This document shows positions 1-10,291 of a stretch of 64,000 nt of DNA, one piece after another. Both the position numbers and the translations under genes were made by a program. The stretch is from Marinobacter panjinensis (lineage in GTDB: Bacteria; Pseudomonadota; Gammaproteobacteria; Pseudomonadales; Oleiphilaceae): positions 1-64,000 of the forward strand of contig NZ_SZYH01000003.1 in assembly GCF_005298175.1 (NCBI RefSeq), in the 5' to 3' direction. The notes beneath the pieces are model-generated. The model was not told the DNA's origin, made no database searches, and saw only the letters and a list, made by a program, of their open reading frames with translations. Within the stretch, counting starts at the first letter, position 1; each line of letters starts with the position of its first letter.

Positions 1-45
1 CTGCCGCCAGCGTTCAATCTGAGCCATGATCAAACTCTTCAGTTT
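1..45 (-). rRNA. rrs: 16S ribosomal RNA, 5' end only
   Basis: The first 45 bases are the reverse complement of the universal 5' end of bacterial 16S rRNA, including the conserved AGAGTTTGATCATGGCTCAG primer-site sequence. Transcription runs leftward out of the window, so only the first ~45 nt of the gene are present. The gene is preceded, at higher coordinates, by a leader with boxA and two rrn-type promoters. Confidence 0.97.
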
Positions 46-172
46 AAATCATACAAGAATCCGAAGATTCTCTATTCTTGCTCAAGACAAAACTCAATTT
101 TCGACGAGTCACTGTCCTGATATTTCGCATCCGAAATACCTCGGCCAGCGCCCACACGAATTACTTGGTCAA

Positions 173-186
173 CTTTTTAAAGAGCG
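173..186 (-). promoter_or_regulatory. boxA-like antitermination site in the rRNA leader
   Basis: On the minus strand the sequence reads GCTCTTTAAAAAG, close to the bacterial rrn boxA consensus (GCTCTTTAACAA). It lies between the second promoter and the 16S start, where boxA sits in rrn leaders. NusB, encoded at 42385-42864 in this window, is the factor that with NusE binds boxA in known systems. Confidence 0.7.
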
Positions 187-214
187 TTCGGGGCTTGCCC
201 GATCAAGGTGGCGT

Positions 215-242
215 ATTCTACATCGAATCGCTGCCTTGTCAA
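215..242 (-). promoter_or_regulatory. rRNA operon promoter, proximal (P2-like)
   Basis: Minus strand: -35 TTGACA (237-242), 16 bp spacer, -10 TAGAAT (215-220). A perfect -35 and short 16 bp spacing are typical of rrn promoters. Its hexamers are identical to those of the distal promoter at 351-378. The start would fall about 160-170 nt upstream of 16S. Confidence 0.75.
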
Positions 243-350
243 CCGTTTATTTTGGCTCCGGCCTGCGACCGAAAAACTGCCAACTAAATCAAACGGTTGT
301 CTTTCAATTTCTGACCCGCCTCAGTGGCGTGTCCCTCGAAAGAGATGCGC

Positions 351-378
351 ATTCTACAGAGCCCTGAGAATGTGTCAA
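351..378 (-). promoter_or_regulatory. rRNA operon promoter, distal (P1-like)
   Basis: Minus strand: -35 TTGACA (373-378), 16 bp spacer, -10 TAGAAT (351-356), followed by GCGC, the GC-rich discriminator of stringently controlled rRNA promoters. A/T-rich sequence lies upstream (about 385-405), where an UP element would sit. The remainder of 46-468 is untranslated rrn leader and promoter DNA; I see no gene in it. Confidence 0.8.
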
Positions 379-468
379 CGAGGTTAACCAACTATTTTTG
401 CCCTGTTTCGGTTAGCACGTATGACACTGCTCAAACCCTAGGCAAGACGCTCAATTTTCACACTGAAC

Positions 469-1308
469 TCACGCAGACTGATCACCAGAGCGACGCGATT
501 TTCTGAACAAAGCCAAAACCGGGCCCGACAACGCATAAGCAAGAAAGACGGTAAACAGAACCGTTGCCGGGTCCAGCGCAACCACCACAAAGATAAGAAC
601 CACCAGGAGAATTGCCGCAAAAGGCACCCGCCCCCGCATATCCAGATCCTTGAAGCTTTTATAGAGGATGTTGCTGACCATCAGCACGCCACAGCCACCC
701 ACAACAATAATCGTCATCAGTGTCAGCCAACTGGCCGGCTCCACAAGATGGAAGCACCATACCAACCCGGCGACACAGGCAGCGGCGGCAGGACTGGCCA
801 GCCCGACAAAGTAGTTCTTGTCCACCGAACCAATCTGGGTATTGAAGCGTGCGAGACGTAAAGCCGCGCCAGCCACGTAGATAAAGGTAATGGCCCAACC
901 AACCTGACCAAGATTATTCAGCGACCAGAAAAAAGCCACCAGTCCGGGCGCCACGCCAAAGGCCACCATATCGGCAAGGCTGTCGTACTCCTCACCAAAC
1001 TTGCTCTGGGTATTGGTGAGCCTGGCGACCCGACCATCAAGACCGTCCAGGATCATGGAGACAAAGATTGCGATGGCGGCGTTATCAAACATCCCGTTAG
1101 CGGCAGAGACGATGGCATAGAAACCGGAGAACAGTGATGCCGTAGTCAGCGCATTGGGCAGAAGATAAATCCCTTTGCGACGAACCGGAGCACCCTCAAC
1201 CAGTTCTTCCTCGACGACTTCACCAGCTTCGATATCGTATTCGTGCCCCTTGAATTCATTCGTCTCCTGAGGGTCGTTCTTTTTGGTCTGCTTTTTCTCG
1301 TCAGTCAT
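469..1308 (-). CDS. pssA: CDP-diacylglycerol--serine O-phosphatidyltransferase
   Basis: Makes phosphatidylserine from CDP-diacylglycerol and serine at the inner membrane, the step leading to phosphatidylethanolamine. The CDP-alcohol phosphotransferase signature is seen at residues ~88-121 (DGLDGRVAR, then FG..YDSLAD..AFG.AP). Several hydrophobic segments follow, so this is the multispanning type II enzyme and not the peripheral E. coli type. The first ~45 residues are charged and poorly conserved. I chose the ATG at 1308 because GGAG lies 8 nt upstream; an in-frame start seven codons earlier lacks this. It sits downstream of ilvC behind a strong terminator, so it is probably transcribed separately. 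Confidence 0.93.
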   Translation of the reverse strand: MTDEKKQTKKNDPQETNEFKGHEYDIEAGEVVEEELVEGAPVRRKGIYLLPNALTTASLFSGFYAIVSAANGMFDNAAIAIFVSMILDGLDGRVARLTNTQSKFGEEYDSLADMVAFGVAPGLVAFFWSLNNLGQVGWAITFIYVAGAALRLARFNTQIGSVDKNYFVGLASPAAAACVAGLVWCFHLVEPASWLTLMTIIVVGGCGVLMVSNILYKSFKDLDMRGRVPFAAILLVVLIFVVVALDPATVLFTVFLAYALSGPVLALFRKSRRSGDQSA

Positions 1309-1346
1309 TTCACTCACTCCGGAAAGCATTTAGGCGGAGTATATAC

Positions 1347-1377
1347 GAAAAACGCGGCCACCCGGGCCGCGTTTTTC
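1347..1377 (-). terminator. Rho-independent terminator after ilvC
   Basis: AAAAACGCGGCC and its complement GGCCGCGTTTTT form a 12 bp GC-rich stem with a short loop, with T-runs on both strands. It lies 3' of ilvC (minus) and 5' of pssA, so it mainly ends the ilv transcript. Confidence 0.85.
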
Positions 1378-1398
1378 AAACCAGACCGGGGTACCGGC

Positions 1399-2415
1399 TC
1401 AGTTCTTCTCTTTATCCACGATCTTGTTCGCAGAAATCCAGGGCATCATGGAACGCAGTTTTTCACCAACGGTCTCGATCTGATGCTCGGCATTGATGCG
1501 GCGACGAGCTGTCATGGACGGATAGTTGCTGCTGCCTTCCTGAATGAACATCTTGGCATACTCACCAGTCTGGATGCGCTTCAGTGCATTGCGCATGGCT
1601 TCACGGGACTGCTCATTGATAATCTCGGGGCCAGTCACATACTCACCATACTCCGCATTATTGGAAATGGAGTAGTTCATGTTGGCGATGCCGCCCTCGT
1701 ACATCAGGTCAACAATCAGCTTGAGCTCGTGCAGGCATTCGAAATACGCCATTTCGGGCTCGTATCCGCCGTCTACCAGCGTTTCGAAAGCCGCCTTGAC
1801 CAGTTCAACAGTGCCACCACACAGAACAGCCTGCTCACCGAACAGATCGGTTTCGGTCTCGTCCTTGAAGGTGGTTTCGATGATGCCGGTACGGCCGCCG
1901 CCAATGCCGCTGGCATAGGAAAGGGCCAGATTCTTGGCGTTGCCGGACGCATCCTGGAAGATGGCAATCAGGTCAGGGATGCCGCCGCCACGGGTAAATT
2001 CGGTGCGTACGGTGTGGCCCGGAGCTTTCGGGGCGATCATGATCACATCCAGATCCTTACGCGGTACGATCTGGTTGTAGTGAATCGAAAAGCCGTGGGC
2101 AAAGGCCAGTGTAGCGCCCTGCTTCAGGTTCGGCTCGATCTCTGCATTGTACAGCTGCGCCTGGAACTCGTCCGGGGTCAGAACCATAACCACATCGGCA
2201 GCGGCAACGGCAGACGGGACATCGCTGGTTTTCAGGCCGTAGGCTTCTGCCTTGGCAATGGAAGAAGAGCCCGGGCGCAGACCAACAGTCACATCAACAC
2301 CGGACTCGTTCAGGTTGCACGCATGCGCGTGGCCCTGTGAACCAAAACCGATGATGGCAACTTTCTTGCCCTGGATGATGGAAAGATCGCAATCCTTATC
2401 GTAGTAAACCTGCAT
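1399..2415 (-). CDS. ilvC: Ketol-acid reductoisomerase, class I
   Basis: Second step of valine, isoleucine and leucine synthesis: converts acetolactate or acetohydroxybutyrate to the dihydroxy acid with NADPH and Mg2+. The Rossmann loop GFGSQGHAHA is at residues 23-32 and the NADPH-phosphate loop (LRPGSSS) near 46-52. The metal-binding TDLFGEQAVLCGG and ECLHELKLIVDLMYEGG regions lie in the C-terminal half. At 338 aa it is the short class I form. ATG at 2415 has AGAGG six bases upstream. It follows ilvN by ~70 nt on the same strand, so ilvI-ilvN-ilvC probably form one operon. Confidence 0.97.
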   Translation of the reverse strand: MQVYYDKDCDLSIIQGKKVAIIGFGSQGHAHACNLNESGVDVTVGLRPGSSSIAKAEAYGLKTSDVPSAVAAADVVMVLTPDEFQAQLYNAEIEPNLKQGATLAFAHGFSIHYNQIVPRKDLDVIMIAPKAPGHTVRTEFTRGGGIPDLIAIFQDASGNAKNLALSYASGIGGGRTGIIETTFKDETETDLFGEQAVLCGGTVELVKAAFETLVDGGYEPEMAYFECLHELKLIVDLMYEGGIANMNYSISNNAEYGEYVTGPEIINEQSREAMRNALKRIQTGEYAKMFIQEGSSNYPSMTARRRINAEHQIETVGEKLRSMMPWISANKIVDKEKN

Positions 2416-2484
2416 GTATAACCTCTATATATTGTTAATTGGCCTTTTAGTGGCCGTCATTGTACAGAATGATGTCAGCGCCTG

Positions 2485-2976
2485 TTACAGGCTTAATACC
2501 TTCTCGCCACGGGCAATGCCGGAAACACCGCTGCGAACGACCTCTAGTACGCCGGACGTTCCTACCGCCTGAATAAAGCCGTCCAGCTTTTCGCTGTTCC
2601 CGGCCAGTTGGACGGTATAGACGGAACTGGTGACATCCACGATCTGGCCACGGAAAATATCGACAGTGCGTTTGATCTCGGCCCGCTGGGAGCCTGTGGC
2701 CTTGAGCTTGACCAGCATCAGCTCGCGCTCGATGTGCGCCCCCTCGGTAAGATCCACCAGCTTGACCACCTCGATCAACTTGTTGAGCTGCTTGGTAATC
2801 TGTTCGATGACCTTGTCGGACCCGGTGGTGGTTACCGTCAGGCGCGACAGAGTCTCGTCCTCGGTCGGCGCCACCGTCAGGGTCTCGATGTTGTAATTGC
2901 GCTGCGAAAACAGTCCCACCACACGGGACAACGCTCCTGGTTCGTTCTCAAGCAAAACAGAAATGATTCGACGCAT
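2485..2976 (-). CDS. ilvN: Acetolactate synthase small (regulatory) subunit
   Basis: Regulatory subunit of acetohydroxyacid synthase, which confers valine feedback inhibition and stabilises the catalytic subunit. An N-terminal ACT domain (residues ~4-77, with ENEPGALSRVVGLF) and the C-terminal ALS_ss_C region give 163 aa, the normal size. I chose the ATG at 2976 (MRRIIS) because GAGAGGG lies just upstream and it starts 2 nt after the ilvI stop. An upstream in-frame extension would lie inside ilvI. Also named ilvH in some annotations. Confidence 0.95.
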   Translation of the reverse strand: MRRIISVLLENEPGALSRVVGLFSQRNYNIETLTVAPTEDETLSRLTVTTTGSDKVIEQITKQLNKLIEVVKLVDLTEGAHIERELMLVKLKATGSQRAEIKRTVDIFRGQIVDVTSSVYTVQLAGNSEKLDGFIQAVGTSGVLEVVRSGVSGIARGEKVLSL

Positions 2977-2978
2977 GA

Positions 2979-4697
2979 TCAGACCCTCTCCGTCTTGCTG
3001 AGCCACATGTCCTTCATTGAGCCGCGCGCCACCTGCATCGGGTAGACGTGCTCAAACCGGTCGACGTAGACATCAACGAATACCAGCTGGTCTTTCATCG
3101 CCAGCACTTCTTTCAGCTTCGATTCCAGATCTTCCTTACGGTCAATGCGGACACCAACATGGCCATAGGCTTCCGCAAGCTTGACGAAGTCCGGCAGGGA
3201 CCCCATGTAAGACTCGGAATGGCGGGACTCATAGTTCATGTCCTGCCACTGCTTGACCATGCCAAGCGCCTGGTTGTTCAGGTTGATGATCTTCACCGGC
3301 AGGTTGTACTGCTTACAGGTAGACAGCTCCTGGATATTCATCTGGATACTGCCCTCACCGGTAATGCAGAGCACCTCATCATCCGGGTGCGTCAGTTTGA
3401 CGCCCATTGCAGCCGGCAGGCCAAAGCCCATGGTGCCGAGGCCACCGGAATTGATCCAGCGATTGGGCTTATCGAACTTGTAGTACTGGGCCGCGAACAT
3501 CTGGTGCTGCCCCACGTCCGAAGTCACATAAGCCTCGCCATTGGTGAGCCTGCAGAGCATTTCCACCACTTCCTGCGGCTTGATTACATCCGGGCTGGTT
3601 TCATAGCGCATGCCGTGGAACGCACGCCATTCTTCAATCTGCTTCCACCAGGCAGCGATGGCCTCAGCGTCCGGTTTTTCCTTACTCTCCCTGACAAGGG
3701 TGAGCATTTCCTTGAGCACTGCGTCGACGGGACCAACGATGGGAACGTCCGCATCAATGGTTTTGGAAATGGAGGCCGGATCAATATCAATATGAACAAT
3801 GCGGGCACCGGGACAGAACTTCTCGGTTGCGTTGGTCACCCGATCGTCAAATCGTGCACCTACACACAGAATCAGATCCGAGTGGTGCATGGCCATGTTT
3901 GACTCATAGGTACCATGCATCCCCAGCCAGCCAAGGTGCTGTTTGTCGGAAGCCGGATAGCAACCAATGCCCATCAGCGTGTTCGTAATGGGGTAACCCA
4001 GCATCCTGACCAGCTCGGTCAGCTGGTCCGTTGCCTTGCCCAGAATGACGCCACCACCGGCATAGATGATCGGGCGCTTGGCCGCCATCAACATATCCAC
4101 GGCTTTCTTGATCTGACCAGCGTGGCCGCGAATGGCCGGGTTGTACGAGCGCAGCTTCACCTTCTTCGGGAACACGTACTCGTAACGCTCGTTCGGCGTG
4201 GTCATATCCTTGGGGATGTCAACGACCACCGGGCCAGGCCGACCGGTTGCGGCGATGTAATAGGCCTTGCGAATAATTTCCGGGATTTCCTCCGGATGAC
4301 GCACGCTCAGGTTGTGCTTCACAACAGGACGGGAGACGCCGATCATATCGGTCTCCTGGAACGCATCTTCACCAATCAGTGTTGACGCGACCTGGCCACA
4401 CAGAACCACCAGGGGAATGGAATCCATAAATGCGGTGGCAATACCGGTAATGGTGTTGGTGGCTCCAGGACCCGAGGTTACCAGTACGGTGCCCGGTAAT
4501 CCGGTGGCACGGGCGTAGCCGTCGGCCATGTGGACCGCCGCCTGCTCGTGACGCACCAGAATGTGCTTGACCTTGTCCTGCCTGAACAACGCATCATAGA
4601 TATGCAGCGCTGCACCACCCGGATAGCCATATATGTATTCGATCCCCTCATCTTGCAGGGACCGGATCAGCATATCGGCGCCAGACAATAACTCCAC
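2979..4697 (-). CDS. ilvI: Acetolactate synthase large (catalytic) subunit
   Basis: Thiamine diphosphate enzyme that condenses two pyruvates, or pyruvate with 2-ketobutyrate, in the first common step of branched-chain amino acid synthesis. The N-terminal pyrimidine-binding domain has the catalytic Glu context (RHEQAAVHMADGYAR, ~50). The C-terminal TPP domain has GEGSIQMNIQEL, with GEG where many family members have GDG. 572 aa is normal. The start is a GTG with a GAGGG-like site upstream. First gene of ilvI-ilvN-ilvC, with a ~485 nt upstream region. Confidence 0.96.
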   Translation of the reverse strand: MELLSGADMLIRSLQDEGIEYIYGYPGGAALHIYDALFRQDKVKHILVRHEQAAVHMADGYARATGLPGTVLVTSGPGATNTITGIATAFMDSIPLVVLCGQVASTLIGEDAFQETDMIGVSRPVVKHNLSVRHPEEIPEIIRKAYYIAATGRPGPVVVDIPKDMTTPNERYEYVFPKKVKLRSYNPAIRGHAGQIKKAVDMLMAAKRPIIYAGGGVILGKATDQLTELVRMLGYPITNTLMGIGCYPASDKQHLGWLGMHGTYESNMAMHHSDLILCVGARFDDRVTNATEKFCPGARIVHIDIDPASISKTIDADVPIVGPVDAVLKEMLTLVRESKEKPDAEAIAAWWKQIEEWRAFHGMRYETSPDVIKPQEVVEMLCRLTNGEAYVTSDVGQHQMFAAQYYKFDKPNRWINSGGLGTMGFGLPAAMGVKLTHPDDEVLCITGEGSIQMNIQELSTCKQYNLPVKIINLNNQALGMVKQWQDMNYESRHSESYMGSLPDFVKLAEAYGHVGVRIDRKEDLESKLKEVLAMKDQLVFVDVYVDRFEHVYPMQVARGSMKDMWLSKTERV

Positions 4698-5182
4698 GAT
4701 GTTCTACCCTCTTCTACGAGTGAATGAGCCGGGACGCGTCCCGGTTGCCTGGATGTCCGGGCATCAAGCTTCTTGTGAAAGCTTAACCGGATATTCCGCC
4801 ACACCAGCTGTAAGAGGTTGTCTCCTGGCCAGCCGCCCTCCTGAGGGTTGCGGAGAACGGCCAATCAACGGGTTGCACGTAAGCAACAACCAGTCCGCGA
4901 CTCGCGCGGGGCATTCAGTGTGGTAATTAAACGGGGGATACTCGCACGGGATTGCCTGCCGTATTGACCCCAGTCTTCAGGCAATCTGCAATTTTGACAG
5001 CGATGAACTCCCTGTCAATAGCGGCGGCAGTATTCTCTGTTCTTACCCGACAAAGGTCTGCCATACTTTGTGCAAGTATTTGAACCAGACGCAAGAAAGT
5101 TACCTTTACAAATGGCATGATAAACATAGGCTAGACAGAGATGGTGCTGTTTAAGGCAGTACTCCGAAAAGGCTAACGCGGA
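4698..5182. other. Intergenic region between ilvI and the DUF4124 gene
   Basis: A 485 nt divergent intergenic region, long enough to carry an ilv leader. Seen on the minus strand: a possible promoter (TTGACA at 5013-5018, 17 bp spacer, weak -10 at 4990-4995), a short reading frame starting near 4913 with a Val/Leu cluster (LVVAYV), and a perfect 16 bp palindrome just before ilvI. No clear terminator/antiterminator pair was found, so attenuation is not established. On plus, TTTACA near 5105 with a poor -10 could serve the DUF4124 gene. Confidence 0.4.
4729..4744. repeat. Perfect 16 bp palindrome in the ilvI leader
   Basis: CCGGGACGCGTCCCGG reads the same on both strands and could form a 6 bp stem with a CGCG loop in RNA. 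It lies ~32 nt upstream of the ilvI GTG. It could be a regulatory hairpin or an operator; no known binding-site consensus was recognised. Confidence 0.6.
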
Positions 5183-5653
5183 ATGAGTAGAGGCATGAAC
5201 AGAAAAATTCTTACCCTGGCAGTACTTCTGGTTGCAGCGCCGACAATGACTTCGGCTGCCTCCGTCTACAAATGGACCGATGAGAACGGGGTAACACACT
5301 TCGGCGACCGGCAACCGACCGGGCAACAGTCGGAGTCTGTCAGCATACGCACCGGGAAACCCTCAGCGAGCAACCGCCAGAGCCCACAGGAACAGGTTAA
5401 AGCTCTGCAAGAACAGGAAGCCGAACAAGCTGAGCGGCAAGAAGAGAGCGCTGTAGAAGAGGCCCGACGCAAGCAACGGGAAGCCAATTGCGAAACCGCA
5501 CGCAGCAACCTGAGCATCCTGCAGCGTAACAGCCGGATACGGGTGGAAGAGGATGGCGAGCAGCGTTACCTATCGGAGGAAGAAATTGCAGAGCAGCGCA
5601 CGAAGTTTGAGGAAATAGCAGAAGAGAACTGCGGCGCGCCTTCCGAAGCGTAA
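5183..5653 (+). CDS. DUF4124-domain exported protein
   Basis: Residues 1-26 form a signal peptide (positive MSRGMNRK, hydrophobic core, cleavage after TSA). The mature protein begins with the DUF4124 motif (VYKWTDENGVTHFGDRQP), common in gammaproteobacterial periplasmic proteins of unknown function. A highly charged Gln/Glu/Arg-rich segment at ~70-105 probably forms a coiled coil, and two Cys residues remain after export. No function can be assigned. It is monocistronic, convergent with clpB across a shared terminator. An alternative ATG four codons downstream would also keep the signal peptide. Confidence 0.85.
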   Translation: MSRGMNRKILTLAVLLVAAPTMTSAASVYKWTDENGVTHFGDRQPTGQQSESVSIRTGKPSASNRQSPQEQVKALQEQEAEQAERQEESAVEEARRKQREANCETARSNLSILQRNSRIRVEEDGEQRYLSEEEIAEQRTKFEEIAEENCGAPSEA

Positions 5654-5680
5654 ACCGTATTCAGGGCAAGTCAGCCCCAT

Positions 5681-5712
5681 AAAAAAGGCGGAGCAATCTG
5701 CTCCGCCTTTTT
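5681..5712. terminator. Bidirectional Rho-independent terminator
   Basis: AAAAAAGGCGGAGCA, a short loop, then TGCTCCGCCTTTTT. The GC-rich stem has a T-run on either strand, and it lies between the convergent DUF4124 gene (plus) and clpB (minus), so it can end both transcripts. Confidence 0.9.
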
Positions 5713-5722
5713 GCTCAACACA

Positions 5723-8299
<2,577 letters not shown>

Positions 8300-8377
8300 A
8301 GTCTGGTGTTCCCCAATATCTGTCGTGCGGCCGGGAGGACGTTCCCGCCGGCAGCAATTTCTCTGCTTTGACAGTTA

Positions 8378-8405
8378 ATGTAGGGGCGAACGGCGGGACT
8401 TCAAG
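8378..8405 (-). promoter_or_regulatory. Probable sigma-32 (RpoH) heat-shock promoter of clpB
   Basis: Minus strand: CTTGAAG (8399-8405), 12 bp spacer, CCCCTACAT (8378-8386). This fits the RpoH consensus CTTGAA-N(11-15)-CCCCATNT closely. It lies about 80 nt upstream of the clpB ATG, the expected place. Confidence 0.8.
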
Positions 8406-8442
8406 CGTACACGGGCAAGAAGTGTCAGAAAATTGACGGGAA

Positions 8443-9186
8443 TCATGAAATGAAGATCAGGCTCGCCATCCTCCCTGTTTGTCCGTCACGGCGGTAGGAG
8501 AAGAAGCGATCACTGTCGGTTACCGTACAGAACCCGCCGCCGTAGACCTGGAGCACTCCGGCAGCAGCCAGTCGTTGTCGGGCCAGTTCGTAGATGTCAG
8601 CCAGGTAGCGCCCGGGATGCCGGGGACTGGGCGCAAAAGCCCTGCCCGCCTGCGGATCACTCAGGAGAAAGGCGTCCCGCACCTCGGCGCCAACCTCGAA
8701 CTGCTCGGGGCCAATGGCCGGACCCAGCCAGGCAAGGACACTGGCGGGATTACCCAGGTGCTCCAGGGTCCGCTCCAGAACACCGTCACACAACCCACGC
8801 CAGCCAGCGTGAGCGGCAGCCACCCGGCCACTGGAGGGATCACAGAACAATACCGGCAGACAGTCCGCCGTCAATACGGCACAAACGGCTCCGGGCTGCG
8901 AGGTGACACAGGCATCAGCAGTGACCTGGCCTGGCTGCGGCAGCTCTGCCACATGGGTGCCATGGACCTGGTTCAGCCAACCGAAAGACTGGGCGCCAGG
9001 TTCGGCCCATTGTCCAAGCAGGGCACGATTCTTCGTCACATCCTCGAGGTCATCACCCACATGCGTGCCAAGGTTCAGGGAATCCCAGGGTGACTTGCTA
9101 ACCCCGCCAACCCTTGTGGTGGATGCAGCATTTACCCAGGACGGTGCCGGCCAGTCCGGGACAATAAGTGGCAACTCAAAGGTCAT
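8443..9186 (-). CDS. pgeF: Peptidoglycan editing factor PgeF (YfiH, laccase-domain family)
   Basis: Multicopper polyphenol oxidase/laccase-like fold. In E. coli the homologue removes wrongly incorporated L-serine from muropeptide precursors; some homologues have purine-nucleoside activity. The family metal-site residues are visible: LTADCLPVLFCD (~107-118) and AAHAGWRGLCDGVLE (~128-142). 247 aa is normal. The start overlaps the 3' end of rluD by 11 nt, so the two are translationally linked, as in Pseudomonas (rluD-pgeF-clpB order). Confidence 0.9.
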   Translation of the reverse strand: MTFELPLIVPDWPAPSWVNAASTTRVGGVSKSPWDSLNLGTHVGDDLEDVTKNRALLGQWAEPGAQSFGWLNQVHGTHVAELPQPGQVTADACVTSQPGAVCAVLTADCLPVLFCDPSSGRVAAAHAGWRGLCDGVLERTLEHLGNPASVLAWLGPAIGPEQFEVGAEVRDAFLLSDPQAGRAFAPSPRHPGRYLADIYELARQRLAAAGVLQVYGGGFCTVTDSDRFFSYRRDGQTGRMASLIFIS

Positions 9187-10153
9187 TGTTCTCCAGATCC
9201 TTAACGTGCTTGCGAAGCGCTGCGAGCAGCGTTTCCATATCTTCGGGCAAAGGTACCTCCCAGGTCATCACTTCCCCCGTTTGGGGATGCTGCAGCGTCA
9301 ACTGCCGGGCATGGAGCGCTTGACGCTGAAAGCCCGCCAGCACGTCCCGCAGTTCATCCGTTGTTCCTTTGGGGAGGCGAAGCCGGCCACCGTACTGCGG
9401 GTCGCCAATCAGCGGGTGTTTGACGTGCGCCATGTGGACCCGAATCTGGTGTGTGCGACCACTTTCAAGCTTGCAACGTACATGGGTATGGGCGGCGAAG
9501 CGCTCGATCAGGCGATAATGGGTAACCGCGGGCTTGCCGGTAGGCACCACCGCCATTTTCTTGCGCTCGCGAGGGTGGCGACCAATCGGCGCGTCCACCG
9601 TGGCGCCTCCGGTCAGAGTGCCCACCACGATGGCCTCGTACTCCCGCCCCATGGTACGGGTTTGCAGCTGGTCAACCAGTGATGTGTGGGCGATCAGGCT
9701 GCGCGCCACCACCATGATTCCGGAAGTGTCCTTGTCGAGACGATGAACAATGCCCGCCCTCGGCAGGTTTTCCACTTCCGGGGCATGGTTGAGCAACGCG
9801 TTAACCAGGGTGCCATCAGCGTGGCCTGCAGCGGGATGAACAACCAGACCTGCCGGCTTGTTGATCACCAGCAGGTGTTCGTCTTCATAGACAATATCCA
9901 GGGAAATCGATTCCGCCTGCCAGCTGACTTGCGCCTCTGGCTCGGCGTCCAGTTCCAGCTTGTCTCCAAGCATGACCTTGTCACGGGGCTTGCAGGCTTT
10001 CCCGTTCACCGTCAGTGCCCCGCTCTTGATCCAGCCCTGCAATCGTGAGCGGGAATGCTCTGGCATCAGCTCCGCCGCGGCCTGGTCGAGACGGCGGTCG
10101 CTGTGTTCCGGCGGAACAGAGAAGCTGGCGATAATACGGTTTTCAGATGACAT
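9176..10153 (-). CDS. rluD: 23S rRNA pseudouridine(1911/1915/1917) synthase
   Basis: Isomerises uridines in helix 69 of 23S rRNA, a modification important for ribosome assembly. It has an N-terminal S4 RNA-binding domain (~18-75) and an RsuA/RluD catalytic domain with the motif GIVHRLDKDTSG containing the catalytic Asp. I chose the ATG at 10153 (MSSENR) since a G-rich ribosome site precedes it; the longer frame upstream has no family similarity. 325 aa. Divergent from bamD, an arrangement conserved in gammaproteobacteria. Confidence 0.95.
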   Translation of the reverse strand: MSSENRIIASFSVPPEHSDRRLDQAAAELMPEHSRSRLQGWIKSGALTVNGKACKPRDKVMLGDKLELDAEPEAQVSWQAESISLDIVYEDEHLLVINKPAGLVVHPAAGHADGTLVNALLNHAPEVENLPRAGIVHRLDKDTSGIMVVARSLIAHTSLVDQLQTRTMGREYEAIVVGTLTGGATVDAPIGRHPRERKKMAVVPTGKPAVTHYRLIERFAAHTHVRCKLESGRTHQIRVHMAHVKHPLIGDPQYGGRLRLPKGTTDELRDVLAGFQRQALHARQLTLQHPQTGEVMTWEVPLPEDMETLLAALRKHVKDLENNDL

Positions 10154-10221
10154 TGAGCCCCCGGGGCCGGTGATAAGTGTTACGTTTGAGTCAGAATTTT
10201 CCAATCGACAGCGAGTGCCAC

Positions 10222-10250
10222 TGCACAAGGGAGCAGATCCCCGTTACAAT
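10222..10250 (+). promoter_or_regulatory. Candidate promoter of bamD
   Basis: TGCACA (10222-10227), 17 bp spacer, TACAAT (10245-10250), 41 nt upstream of the bamD ATG. Four of six -35 and five of six -10 positions match sigma-70. Confidence 0.5.
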
Positions 10251-10291
10251 GGCCCACCATTCGAATTTTCGCCATTATACGGGATTCCGGC

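Noticed and set aside
26..367. Open frames within the rRNA leader
   Set aside because: They overlap the 16S 5' end and the two rrn promoters; no homology seen.
1243..2340. 365-codon open frame on plus opposite ilvC
   Set aside because: Antisense shadow of the highly conserved ilvC; no recognisable protein and no ribosome site. Same reasoning applies to long frames opposite ilvI (3048-3902), ileS (27155-28393), proB (31772-32767), obgE (32993-34294) and gltB (56409-57674).
4667..4864. Minus-strand frame upstream of ilvI as a gene or leader peptide
   Set aside because: No run of regulated codons, no ribosome site, and it overlaps the ilvI start.
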